DNA of 62,992 nt, from positions 1-62,992 of the forward strand of contig CASFSS010000004.1 in NCBI GenBank assembly GCA_949297445.1, read 5' to 3'. The position numbers and the translations under genes were made by a program. This DNA is from an uncultured bacterium (GTDB lineage Bacteria; Bacillota_I; Bacilli_A; RFN20; CAG-826). Positions 1-7,564 of this stretch are shown here, one piece after another; the stretch's first letter is position 1, and each line of letters opens with the position of its first letter. The notes beneath the pieces were generated by a model, which made no database searches, was not told the DNA's origin, and worked only from the letters and a program-made list of their open reading frames with translations.

Positions 1-2
1 TG

Positions 3-58
3 TCTCCTTTCATATTAACGCGTTGGTCCGCATTAATATTGTAAGGAGATTTTATTTT
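3..58 (+). terminator. Terminator-like inverted repeat at left edge
   Basis: An interrupted stem pairs TCTCCTT (3-9) with AAGGAGA (43-49) and ATATTAA (12-18) with TTAATAT (33-39), followed by a T-rich run at 50-58. This looks like a rho-independent terminator for a plus-strand gene ending left of the window. The interrupted stem could instead be the end of a mobile element. Confidence 0.5.
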
Positions 59-84
59 GGGCAAAACTATAAGTTTTACCTCCT

Positions 85-106
85 CCCCAGACTATCTGGG
101 GGTTTT
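85..106 (+). terminator. Short hairpin with T run
   Basis: CCCCAGA (85-91) pairs with TCTGGGG (95-101) around a three-base loop and is followed by GTTTT. It is a compact GC-rich stem in AT-rich DNA and probably a second plus-strand terminator. Confidence 0.5.
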
Positions 107-142
107 AACTCGCTCAGCCTTTGCAGGACTGGCTCAGACAAC

Positions 143-174
143 AAAAAAAAGAATCTTAACGTAAGTTAAGACTC
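143..174 (-). terminator. Terminator downstream of the methyltransferase remnant
   Basis: GAATCTTAAC (151-160) pairs with GTTAAGACTC (165-174), with one G-T pair and a GTAA loop. On the minus strand it is followed by eight T (the A run at 143-150). It lies just past the stop of the minus-strand methyltransferase fragment and probably terminated that gene. Confidence 0.7.
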
Positions 175-199
175 TTAAAAATTTATTTTTCATTTTCAT

Positions 200-952
200 T
201 TATTTTTCAATTTCAACACCAAGTCTAGAGACAATTCCGCAAACAAGTGCATTGCCCATCATAACGTATCTACGTTTGTTTGGCATGCCAGAATTAGTCC
301 AATCATCAGGAAATTGATTTAATCTTTCACATTCTATTGGTGTGAGTAGTCGCATTCTATTAGTAGTAGGATCCTTTATAATATGAGTGCTACGATTAAT
401 AGTTCCTTCACTAGTTAACATTGTTCTTCCAAGAAGTGATAAGTCATCGTATGGTGACATAGCACCTTCAGAATAGAAGTACTCATGGCCGTTTGCATCA
501 ACTCTTGGAATTTTTTTACTGCCTCTAAGGTATTCTAATTTGGCAATTTGAGATTCACTCAAGTAATAATCTTCCAACGCATCATTTTGAATAATATGAC
601 CTAATGTGATTGGATTTTACTAATAGGATTAGACTTGATGGTGTAAATGATTTCTTTTTTCATAAGTCCTGTATTTTCAAAACAATACGCATATTTATTA
701 GAAACATCTACTAAATCATTATACCCATCAAAAATGCTAATTGATTTTTTTGCATTCAACATGATGTATAGGGAATGCCTTAGCAAATATGCCTTCTTTA
801 TTAAGTATTTTGTTTTCGTTTTTAATTAAATATATTTTGCGAATTCTTTGCCATTTTAATAAGCAAAAATATAAATACGTCTGCTTCTTTGAGGTAGTCC
901 ATATTCAGCTGCATTAATAATTCTCCATTCGACTGTATAATTGAAGTATTTA
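200..952 (-). pseudogene. C5 cytosine DNA methyltransferase, truncated and frameshifted
   Basis: Only the C-terminal half of a Dcm-type DNA (cytosine-5) methyltransferase remains. Reading leftward from about 952, the peptide YTVEWRIINAAEYGLPQRSR matches the motif VIII region. A stop and frame change follow near 850. The next piece (about 786-601) carries the FENTGLMKKEIIYTIK segment. A further frame change near 600 leads into LGHIIQNDALEDYYLSESQI and the last 125 codons (577-200), which hold the GRTMLTSEGTI, TPIECERLNQFPDDW and MMGNAL blocks of motifs IX-X. The catalytic PCQ and ENV motifs and the whole N-terminus are missing, and the break coincides with the end of the neighbouring ATPase gene. 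No active enzyme can be made. No cognate restriction gene is visible. Confidence 0.85.
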
Positions 953-2245
953 ATAATCGATAATTTCAGGGTCTAGCAAGAATTTTTCTATGCCGACATA
1001 CAGAATGCCGTTTTCGTCATGCCATGGTATGATATTGTCTTTTATCACGACTATTTTTTTAAATGAATCTTTAACGAGTTTATAGGGACGAATCTCTTGG
1101 AGTCGTTTTCCTTCCTCACCTATTGAGAAAGCGGATTGGATATAGTATTTCCTGTTTCCATCATTGGCGATGAAATCGATTTCGAGATTGCTCTTTTTGC
1201 TTTTTCCTTCTTTGTCTTTGTAGTTCCATTCCACAATGCCGATATCGACATTGAATCCCCTGAGGCAAAGCTCATTATACAAGATGTTTTCCATGATGTG
1301 GTTTTCTTCGTTTTGTCGAAAATTAAGCCTGGCATTCCTAAGACCGATGTCCGTGAAATAGTATTTATATGGTGAACCTATGTATTTTCTACCTTTCACA
1401 TCATAGCGAACTGCTTTGCTTATTAAAAAGGCATCGGTGAAATAATCAAGATATCGGGCTATCGTATCATCGGTTACCTTAATTCGTTTTACCGAAGCAA
1501 AAGTATCTGAAATCTTTTTGGGGTTAGTAAGGGAGCCTGTCGAGGAAGAAATTACATCCAAAAGATCGTCTAGTAAACCATTTTCTTTGATGTGCTGACG
1601 TTCCAAGATGTCGTTAATATAAATATTTTTGAATAAGTCTTTTAAATATTGGCTTTTTTCTTTATGGGTATTTAACGACAATAGAAACGGCATTCCTCCA
1701 TAGGTGAAATAGGTTGCCCAGGCATCCTTTTTATCTACCTGTAAGGCGTTATAGTATTCTTTAAAACTCAATGGATAAACGCGAATTTCGTCTCCTCTTC
1801 CCCTAAATTCTGTAAGAATGTCTGACGAAAGCATTTTGGAATTGCTCCCGGTGACATATAGGTCAACATTCTTTTTTTTCATTAAGCCGAGCAATACGTC
1901 GACAAATCCCACAGTTTCATCATCGCTATTTAGATAAGGGTTCTTAATGGTTTTGACTTTCTGTATCTCATCTAAAAATACATAGTAAATTTTATTTTCA
2001 TCGGTAAGAAAACTACGGATGTATTTTCCAAGTTCTAACGGGTTTCGATAGCGGATATTTTCATCATTATCTAAAGATAATTCGACGATTTGATCGGAAG
2101 AGATTCCGATCGACTTAAGGTAATTATGATATATTTCAAAAAGTAAGGTGCTTTTGCCGCATCGGCGAATACCGGTGATGACCTTGATCATCCCGTTTTC
2201 TTTTTTTAAGATTAACTTTTTCAAATAGTCGTTTCTCTCAATCAT
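950..2245 (-). CDS. AAA_14/DUF4143 family ATPase
   Basis: This 431-residue protein has the layout of the AAA_14-DUF4143 family, ATP-binding proteins of unknown role that are common in gut Firmicutes and Bacteroidetes and often near mobile DNA. The Walker A motif GIRRCGKST lies at residues 25-33 and the Walker B motif YVFLDEIQ at about 88-96. A GSNS sensor-like segment follows at about 135, then a winged-helix linker. The C-terminal DUF4143 part contains the EIDFIA motif typical of its nuclease-like fold. The start ATG is preceded by a GAGGAGA Shine-Dalgarno. Its stop abuts the break point of the methyltransferase remnant, so one may have been inserted into the other. The upstream DNA has several ATTCGAAT palindromes that may bind a regulator. 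Confidence 0.85.
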   Translation of the reverse strand: MIERNDYLKKLILKKENGMIKVITGIRRCGKSTLLFEIYHNYLKSIGISSDQIVELSLDNDENIRYRNPLELGKYIRSFLTDENKIYYVFLDEIQKVKTIKNPYLNSDDETVGFVDVLLGLMKKKNVDLYVTGSNSKMLSSDILTEFRGRGDEIRVYPLSFKEYYNALQVDKKDAWATYFTYGGMPFLLSLNTHKEKSQYLKDLFKNIYINDILERQHIKENGLLDDLLDVISSSTGSLTNPKKISDTFASVKRIKVTDDTIARYLDYFTDAFLISKAVRYDVKGRKYIGSPYKYYFTDIGLRNARLNFRQNEENHIMENILYNELCLRGFNVDIGIVEWNYKDKEGKSKKSNLEIDFIANDGNRKYYIQSAFSIGEEGKRLQEIRPYKLVKDSFKKIVVIKDNIIPWHDENGILYVGIEKFLLDPEIIDY

Positions 2246-2258
2246 TGTTGTCTCCTCA

Positions 2259-2373
2259 ATTCGAATATTTTTCGTATATACTAATTTTATTCGATTAAAT
2301 TTTACAAGTTTAAAGAAATGTAGTCAATCTTATTCGAAATAAATTCGTATTACTATCTTTTATTCGAATAAAA
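2259..2373. promoter_or_regulatory. Array of ATTCGAAT palindromes upstream of the ATPase
   Basis: Copies of an ATTCGAAT core lie at 2259-2266 (exact), 2289-2296 (ATTCGATT), 2332-2339 (ATTCGAAA) and 2362-2369 (exact), with a half-like AATTCGTAT at 2342-2350. The last exact core sits inside a perfect 16-bp palindrome, TTTTATTCGAATAAAA (2358-2373). Several spacings are near 30 or 43 bp, close to whole helical turns. This is the pattern of a multi-site operator for the divergent ATPase gene. The binding protein is unknown. Confidence 0.5.
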
Positions 2374-2572
2374 TTTAATGAATTCACCGTCTGTTTACGC
2401 TATGAAATTACTGATAGGCTTATTTGCTTGGTAAGTTTAAAACGAAGCTTGAAGCCATAAGGGCTAGGAAAACAGGGTGAGAGATGTATTTCGGGAAATA
2501 TCAATAACACCTACTTTTTGTTTCAAAAAAAGATTATTCTTGCTTTCCAAATTAAAATCTTCTAAAAAAGTT

Positions 2573-2628
2573 GATTGCCATTTGCAGGCCTAAAATAGGG
2601 GGTCGCAACTGTATCAAAATTGGCAATC
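2573..2628. repeat. Structured repeat, copy 1
   Basis: An 8-bp perfect stem, GATTGCCA (2573-2580) and TGGCAATC (2621-2628), encloses a core GGGGGTCGCAACTGTATC followed by AAAAT (2598-2620). The same core with a different but equally perfect stem occurs at 4775-4814. The family is not recognised; it could be an insertion-sequence end, a MITE-like element or a structured RNA. Confidence 0.6.
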
Positions 2629-2876
2629 ATTGTCATATTGAAAGTAGTGTTTGATATTGTAAATATTGCTTATCAAGCCTTTTTTTGTGCAAATATTAGA
2701 CGATGCAAATTTGAAATGGAATAGCATTATCTTTTTATAAATAAAGGATGATGTTTGAAAAATAATGAATTAGTCAGAAAATAAAAATAAAGCATTATTA
2801 AAAAGAACCAATATAACCATATAAAGAACCAAAAATATAAAGAGTTATAGTGTATAGTGTAGTTGGAGGTGGTAAT

Positions 2877-3916
2877 ATGTTGTTCCAAGAAAAACTAAAA
2901 AAAATTAAGAAAAGATAAAGGGATTTCTCAATATGATTTAGCTTTAATTTTGAATATTAGTAGAAGTGTTATTGCAAAATGGGAAACGGGATTAACATTA
3001 CCTAATGAAGAAAACATAAATATATTATGTGAATATTTTAATGTTACAAAAGATGAATTAATGGGTAATTTTGAAAATCAAGAAATAATCACTAAGAAAA
3101 ATCAAAAAAACACTATTCAAAAAAATTATTTATATTTTAACATCATTGTTATTAATAACCATAACGATTATTATCGTTCTAGCTTCAATTGGTCTTAAAA
3201 GTGAAGATATTAAAAATCCTTCGGTTGCTTCAGATATTACTTATACACTGCATACAAATGATAATGATGTTTATGAATTTGAAATTGAAAAATTAAAATC
3301 TTCTGATGAGTTTAATCAAGAAAAATATGGATATGTAATAACTGAGATTCCTTTAAATAGAGAGCAAAGTTTGACACTATTTAAAGATGATGAAGTCTTT
3401 GATGATGTAGAAATAAGATGGACTTGTAGCAATAATGATAAAGGAACAAGCGATAACCTTGGACGATATCATTTGTGGCAAGAAGGATTATACACTCTAA
3501 CTTTACTTGAAAATTTTTACGAAGAAAATCTTATTTATCTTGAAATAAAATTGGAAAAAGTCAGTACTATTTATCAAAAAATGAATCTTTATTTTGCCGA
3601 TAACTCTAAAAGTTATATCGCAATGAAACAAATAACACCAGAAACAGGTACTATTTTTAGTGGTTTGATATGGTGCTGGTATACAAATGATTGTGCGTTA
3701 GAAGCAGGTGATAAAATCTATTTTTCTAGTATAATAAGTATCACTAATGAAACATATATGTTAAATGGCTTTAAGGAATCCAGTATGTTTAACGAAATTT
3801 ATGATAATGAATATGATTGTTATTTTTTATTAGTAAAAGAAACACATTTATTTTCGACTATATTGTTAGAATATGATGGTGCTAAAATTAATATATTTTA
3901 TGAATATGGTAATTAG
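2877..3916 (+). pseudogene. XRE-family membrane regulator broken by two poly-A frameshifts
   Basis: The ATG at 2877 follows a good GGAGGTGG Shine-Dalgarno. The frame reads MLFQEKLKKIKKR and stops, because an A8 tract at 2897-2904 is one base too long. With A7 it would read LKKLRKDKGISQYDLALILN, a standard XRE helix-turn-helix. The second piece continues through SRSVIAKWETGLTLPNEENI to about 3119, where an A7 tract again shifts the frame. With A6 it would continue as QKIIYILTSLLLITITIIIV, a membrane segment, and then about 240 residues of predicted extracellular domain ending at 3916. The intact protein would be a DNA-binding domain joined through one membrane helix to an external sensor. The extracellular part is not recognised. 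Both lesions are single-A insertions, so reversible phase variation or sequencing error is possible as well as true decay. Confidence 0.8.
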
Positions 3917-3980
3917 AAAAGTTTAATATATATTATTAAAAATATATTCATTAACATTTAATTTCATTATAGAAAAATCA

Positions 3981-4006
3981 ATAGATACTGATAATAGATA
4001 CTGATC
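3981..4006. repeat. 13-bp tandem duplication
   Basis: ATAGATACTGATA (3981-3993) is directly followed by ATAGATACTGATC (3994-4006), a 13-bp tandem duplication with one difference. It lies in AT-rich DNA after the broken regulator and has no evident function. Confidence 0.7.
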
Positions 4007-4044
4007 TTTAATCAATTGCAGTATAAAATCCATGTAAAGCAATT

Positions 4045-4158
4045 AAGAAAAGGTTAATGATGAAACAATTAAAAAGCTTCTTGAACTAAATTGGTTGAAT
4101 TGGAATGAAGAGAGGTTATTTGATAATCTTGAGGCACTTACTAATGGAACCCTTTAGT
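4045..4158 (+). pseudogene. Short protein-coding remnant
   Basis: An open frame without a start codon reads EKVNDETIKKLLELNWL, then NWNEERLFDNLEALTNGTL and a stop. The composition (charged, leucine-rich, amphipathic) looks like the C-terminal tail of a real protein rather than random sequence. The family is not recognised. It sits between the broken regulator and a small membrane protein, and suggests deletion of a larger gene. Confidence 0.3.
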
Positions 4159-4198
4159 TAATTAAATTATAATATTTATCATGAATGGAACGGAATGA

Positions 4199-4759
4199 AT
4201 GAAAAAAATTACAATTATTTCTTGGTTTAATTTTGCGTTACTCTATATCTATGCTTGCTTTTTAATAACAATTATTATTTTTGCAAGCATAAACGTTGAA
4301 GAAAATACATCCAGTACTAATACTATTCAAATCTTACTTTTTACTTGTTTAGGAATTATTGGTGCTATTTTAATGTTAGGATTTACAAATTTAATTTTAT
4401 GTATTAAACACTCTAATGAAATAATTAACGGAGCCTTGTTAAAGACGTCTTTTAAAATTAAGTTAGGATTGATTCCATTCTTTATTGTTAACTTTATTTT
4501 TTGGGCAATATTTTGGCTTGGGACGTTTAACGTATTTTTAATTCTTCTTGCTCCAATTGTATGGGCAGTTTCTTTAATCACAACCTATTTATTTTTATTA
4601 ATAGAAGGAACTCCAAATATTGTTTTCTTGGCTAAAAAGTATATTATGTCCAAAGAGGTAATTTATTTAATTTATGCAATTTTGCATTTTATATATGTTG
4701 CTGATATTATAGGTTCCTTACTTGTTTATGAAAAAGAAAAAGTAAGACTGAGTTCTTGA
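4199..4759 (+). CDS. Small polytopic membrane protein
   Basis: This 186-residue protein has about five hydrophobic segments: residues 8-30, 45-68, 87-106, 108-136 and 155-176. It has short charged loops and a basic, glutamate-containing C-terminus. No family is recognised and no catalytic motif is visible. A GGAACGGA stretch just upstream could serve as a weak Shine-Dalgarno; a second ATG at 4195 is out of frame. The gene stands alone between degraded material and is followed by repeat copy 2 and a strong terminator at 4832-4856, consistent with its being transcribed. Its stop is TGA, evidence for the standard code. Confidence 0.6.
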   Translation: MKKITIISWFNFALLYIYACFLITIIIFASINVEENTSSTNTIQILLFTCLGIIGAILMLGFTNLILCIKHSNEIINGALLKTSFKIKLGLIPFFIVNFIFWAIFWLGTFNVFLILLAPIVWAVSLITTYLFLLIEGTPNIVFLAKKYIMSKEVIYLIYAILHFIYVADIIGSLLVYEKEKVRLSS

Positions 4760-4774
4760 ATTTAATGGGCGCAA

Positions 4775-4814
4775 AATTACCTAAGGGGGTGCAACTGTAT
4801 CAAAATAGGTAATT
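4775..4814. repeat. Structured repeat, copy 2
   Basis: AATTACCT (4775-4782) pairs perfectly with AGGTAATT (4807-4814) around a core GGGGGTGCAACTGTATC followed by AAAAT (4785-4806). The core matches the copy at 2598-2620 except for one base missing, whereas the stem differs in sequence but stays fully paired. A perfect terminator follows directly. Confidence 0.65.
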
Positions 4815-4831
4815 AATGCCATAAGACAATT

Positions 4832-4856
4832 AACCTCGAATTTTTCGAGGTTTTTT
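4832..4856 (+). terminator. Strong rho-independent terminator
   Basis: AACCTCGAA (832-840 of the 4 kb block) pairs with TTCGAGGTT (844-852) around a TTT loop, and the T run continues to 4856. It is well formed for plus-strand transcription from the membrane protein gene at 4199-4759 or from repeat copy 2. Confidence 0.85.
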
Positions 4857-5350
4857 AATTTCGTGAAAGAAAAATGAAAGAAAAAGAATATATATAGAGC
4901 AATTGATCTTTTATTTTTTTGATATAAGTTCGCGCAGTTATCAACGCAAAAAAATAAAATAATATTAATATTTCCTATAAAAACGTGAAATTCATTCATA
5001 GACTTGCAAATGTGCTTTATCCACCCACTCAATCGCTGTCCGTGTTTTTAAACTTTAGTCACTTTTTTATCTTTTGAATTAATTTTTTCGTTAATAATAT
5101 TTGCTCTTTCTTGTTTGCTGTGTCAGATTTTTTGCTGCCATAAGCTAAAATTCAAATGTTAGCTCGTGAAAGATGTTACTAACTAGCGGGTATATATATT
5201 TATATATTCACATGCAAACAAGATACGAGCGATATTCTTCTTTTCGGATGTGCCATGATACGATAAGTTTCGTTTTCTAGCTTCACCCACTTTTTTCATA
5301 TTCATAAATCAACATATAATAAAATAATGAATGCAAAAAAGGAGGCTAAT

Positions 5351-5689
5351 ATGGAAGTCGTGGCAACTTTTGCTGAAAGATTAAAAGAAGCGATGTACAT
5401 AAGAAATGTGCGAGCACGTGATATTACTGAAAATACAGGCATATCTTCATCCCAAATATCGCATTATTTAAAAGGCGATTATAATCCGAAACAACCAACA
5501 GTAACGCAATTGTCTCACTACCTTCGAGTAAACGAAGTTTGGTTGATTGGCTATAATTGCAACATGGAGCGATATGAACCGACGTTTGACGGAACATTAA
5601 AAGAGATTTTTGAGATGTGCGAAACACTCAGTAATAACGACCTTCAATGTATCAAAAATTTTATTAAAAATTATTTTATTAATCGCTAA
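5351..5689 (+). CDS. XRE-family transcriptional regulator
   Basis: A 112-residue protein with an XRE/Cro-type helix-turn-helix at about residues 8-62 (TFAERLKEAMYIRNV, then DITENTGISSSQISHYLKGD and PTVTQLSHYLRVNEVWLIGY). A short helical C-terminus (EIFEMCETLSNNDLQCIKNF) could mediate dimerisation. It probably binds DNA as a homodimer. The start was placed at 5351 because a GGAGG Shine-Dalgarno lies at 5341-5345; the in-frame ATG at 5327 is upstream of and overlaps that site. The gene is monocistronic and followed by a terminator. Its target is unknown. It resembles phage-type or stress repressors, but no phage genes are nearby. Confidence 0.85.
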   Translation: MEVVATFAERLKEAMYIRNVRARDITENTGISSSQISHYLKGDYNPKQPTVTQLSHYLRVNEVWLIGYNCNMERYEPTFDGTLKEIFEMCETLSNNDLQCIKNFIKNYFINR

Positions 5690-5701
5690 CACCAATTAAA
5701 A

Positions 5702-5753
5702 AGCCATTAAATCGCGGCTCATAATGGCTCAGTAATTTAATAAATTACTTTTT
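5702..5753 (+). terminator. Double hairpin terminator after the XRE gene
   Basis: AGCCATTA (5702-5709) pairs with TAATGGCT (5722-5729). Immediately after, AGTAATTTA (5731-5739) pairs with TAAATTACT (5741-5749) and runs into five T. The second hairpin is the likely terminator of the regulator gene ending at 5689. Confidence 0.75.
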
Positions 5754-5827
5754 CTAGATTCTTTATTTATTATTTCGAATTTATAGAAAAATGAGTGAAT
5801 TCATAAAAGCCTGGCGTATCTGATTCA

Positions 5828-5858
5828 ATAAAACAAAAAGTGCAGTTAAATGCACTTT
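5828..5858 (-). terminator. Terminator of the NUDIX-deoD operon
   Basis: AAAGTGCA (5838-5844, with flanking A) pairs with TGCACTTT (5851-5858) around GTTAAA. On the minus strand it is followed by TTTTGTTTTATT. It lies about 30 bases past the last gene of the minus-strand operon. Confidence 0.85.
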
Positions 5859-5891
5859 CCTTATCGATAGAATAATTTTAATAATACAATT

Positions 5892-6923
5892 TCATTCATT
5901 ATTATCGTTTGTATCATCGCCATCGATAGGCTTACTAACATTATTGTCTTCCTTTTTTTCTTCGGCCTTAGCCAAGAAATTATTTAATTTCTCTAGCTCC
6001 TCTTCGCTAAGATCATGCGCAGCTTTTAGCCGTTCGATATTCATTTTTGCTAAGTCAATGGTAGCTTGTTGGTAATAATCAAAATATTTAATATAAAGTT
6101 CGTTCAAAACATCGAAGTAATATGGCAAAAAGAAGAGCAATAAAAATGATGCACCATATAAGCCGAATAAAACAACTTTGTCTAAATCAAAATTTAAATA
6201 ATAGCCGAGCAAAACACCGGCCAGCATGCCAACCACCAATAAAATAATTCCTAAGAAATTGGCCTTAAAGTAATCGCGGTAAAATTGACGGCGAAAACGT
6301 TTAAAGGCAAAACGATAAGCGTAACTAATTTGTCGCATATAAGCTGCGCCACGCATGTGAGTAGCGCAATAAAATGATAACGAACTAATACCGACAGAAT
6401 GAATGAACATCCAAAAAGCGAAAAAGAAAGATACAACATAAGTAACGAGCATATAAATATAAAAGCTATCTCTCGCTAGTAAGGTATCGATAATTTCATA
6501 CATCTCTTCGTATGATGTTACGGCGTAGATTTGATTGACTAAGTCGTTTATGGCTGGGTCGACCGCCGAAATAATAGCGCCGCCGATTATGCCAATAGTA
6601 ACAAAAAAAGCCATATAGACTAAAAGTGCCTTTAGCGTAGAAATAATCAGCCGATAAACGCCATAATAAGACGGAGAATAATAACGTGAATACAATCTAA
6701 AAAAATTTTTAAATGAAAAGCGAATATTGGCGTTCGCGTTACTATTCATTGCTTGGAAAGCGAACAAAAAAGGAGCAATGATAAAAGGGACTAACAAAAT
6801 AGCCGTAACAGGATAAAAATACATCAAAGCGTAAGAAACAATTAAGAAAAAGGCAAAAAGCGCCACCGACGAGGTTTTATCAAAAAAATGTTCTTTGTAT
6901 TTTTTTAGCGCTGATTTCATCAA
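5892..6923 (-). CDS. Polytopic membrane protein of unknown function
   Basis: A 343-residue integral membrane protein with about six hydrophobic segments: a pair at residues 20-55, then segments near 90-115, 150-180, 215-240 and 243-262. It has a hydrophilic C-terminal tail of about 60 residues rich in Glu, Lys and Asn. The overall layout resembles DUF975-type membrane proteins, but the match is too weak to name. It is the last gene of a five-gene operon; its start overlaps the stop of the NERD-domain gene by four bases (ATGA), which implies translational coupling. The partner suggests a shared membrane role. No enzymatic motif was seen. Confidence 0.75.
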   Translation of the reverse strand: MMKSALKKYKEHFFDKTSSVALFAFFLIVSYALMYFYPVTAILLVPFIIAPFLFAFQAMNSNANANIRFSFKNFFRLYSRYYSPSYYGVYRLIISTLKALLVYMAFFVTIGIIGGAIISAVDPAINDLVNQIYAVTSYEEMYEIIDTLLARDSFYIYMLVTYVVSFFFAFWMFIHSVGISSLSFYCATHMRGAAYMRQISYAYRFAFKRFRRQFYRDYFKANFLGIILLVVGMLAGVLLGYYLNFDLDKVVLFGLYGASFLLLFFLPYYFDVLNELYIKYFDYYQQATIDLAKMNIERLKAAHDLSEEELEKLNNFLAKAEEKKEDNNVSKPIDGDDTNDNNE

Positions 6924-7546
6924 TTTTTCTCCGTATTATTTAATCTAGCAATATCTTGCACTGCATCTTTTAATTGTTCGTCGTTCATAGGACTTACATC
7001 GCGCTTTTCAATTGATTTAATTAATTTGCGTAATTTCATAAGCGGGCATAAAAAATTGTCTTTGCTTTTTCCATCAAATGAAGATAAATAACAATCATTA
7101 TTTATTAAGACAATTGAAATGAAGAGTGATTTATCAATACCAGTCGCCTTAGCGACTTTACTACGCCTAATGTCATTCATGCGTAAAGGATTATCAATAT
7201 ATTCTTTATAATAACGACCGTTCTTTTTTTGATAATATAACCAACTTTGGTCACGCTCTTTAGCAATTAAGCCACCACGATAATAACGGTCTTTAATTAG
7301 ATAAATATATTTTTCACCAAATAAAATATGATCGACTTCTACCAAACTCAAGTCCGTCAAAGTGATAGATAATTTATTTATTAAATAATAGTCATAATCT
7401 TGAGCTATGGAATAGACGTTCTTACCATAAATTTCCATATAATTTTTCAATAAATTGTGATTTTTAATAGGATAATACAAAATAGTAAAAAGGAAGAGCG
7501 CTAAAAACGCCAAACATAAAATTCCAAAAATTACTATTTCTAACAT
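6920..7546 (-). CDS. Membrane-anchored NERD-domain protein
   Basis: A 208-residue protein with one N-terminal membrane helix (residues 4-25) followed by a region resembling the NERD (nuclease-related) domain. That region has the segment VDHILFGEKYIYLIKDRYYRG, whose core VDHILF plus YIYLIK plus aromatic pattern is typical, then WLYY and a conserved NPLRMN at about 120. NERD domains have a restriction-endonuclease-like fold, but most members are uncharacterised and the catalytic Asp/Glu-x-Lys triad is only partly evident here (IKDRYY). An AAGG Shine-Dalgarno precedes the ATG, and the 3' end overlaps the next gene by four bases. The domain would face the cytoplasm. Confidence 0.7.
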   Translation of the reverse strand: MLEIVIFGILCLAFLALFLFTILYYPIKNHNLLKNYMEIYGKNVYSIAQDYDYYLINKLSITLTDLSLVEVDHILFGEKYIYLIKDRYYRGGLIAKERDQSWLYYQKKNGRYYKEYIDNPLRMNDIRRSKVAKATGIDKSLFISIVLINNDCYLSSFDGKSKDNFLCPLMKLRKLIKSIEKRDVSPMNDEQLKDAVQDIARLNNTEKN

Positions 7547-7564
7547 GTTTTAACCTTTTAGTAA

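Larger units (their letters stand above)
2246..2876. other. Intergenic region with palindrome array and repeat copy 1
   Basis: About 630 bases without a convincing gene. The left third holds several ATTCGAAT-type palindromes next to the ATPase start. Copy 1 of a structured repeat lies at 2573-2628. The rest is AT-rich, with a weak GCTTATCAAGC hairpin plus seven T near 2668-2685 and a probable promoter just before the regulator at 2877. Confidence 0.6.
4760..5350. other. Intergenic region with repeat copy 2 and terminator
   Basis: About 590 bases without a supported gene. It contains repeat copy 2 (4775-4814) and a strong terminator (4832-4856). The remainder is AT-rich with no clear coding potential, ending in the upstream region of the XRE regulator at 5351. 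Confidence 0.6.

Noticed and set aside
112-137. Repeated GCTCAG at 112-117 and 132-137
   Set aside because: A six-base direct repeat is expected by chance and does not form a stem with its neighbour.
4327-4581. Open frames opposite or overlapping real genes (for example 4327-4581 minus, 18765-19184 plus, 21523-22035 plus, 58339-58863 plus)
   Set aside because: They lie inside genes with clear protein families on the other strand, lack ribosome sites and have low-complexity composition that mirrors the codons of the real gene.
5327-5350. Longer N-terminus for the XRE regulator from the ATG at 5327
   Set aside because: That stretch contains the GGAGG site that serves the ATG at 5351.
5327-5689. 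A prophage around the XRE gene
   Set aside because: No integrase, terminase, portal or other phage genes occur nearby; the next genes are housekeeping.
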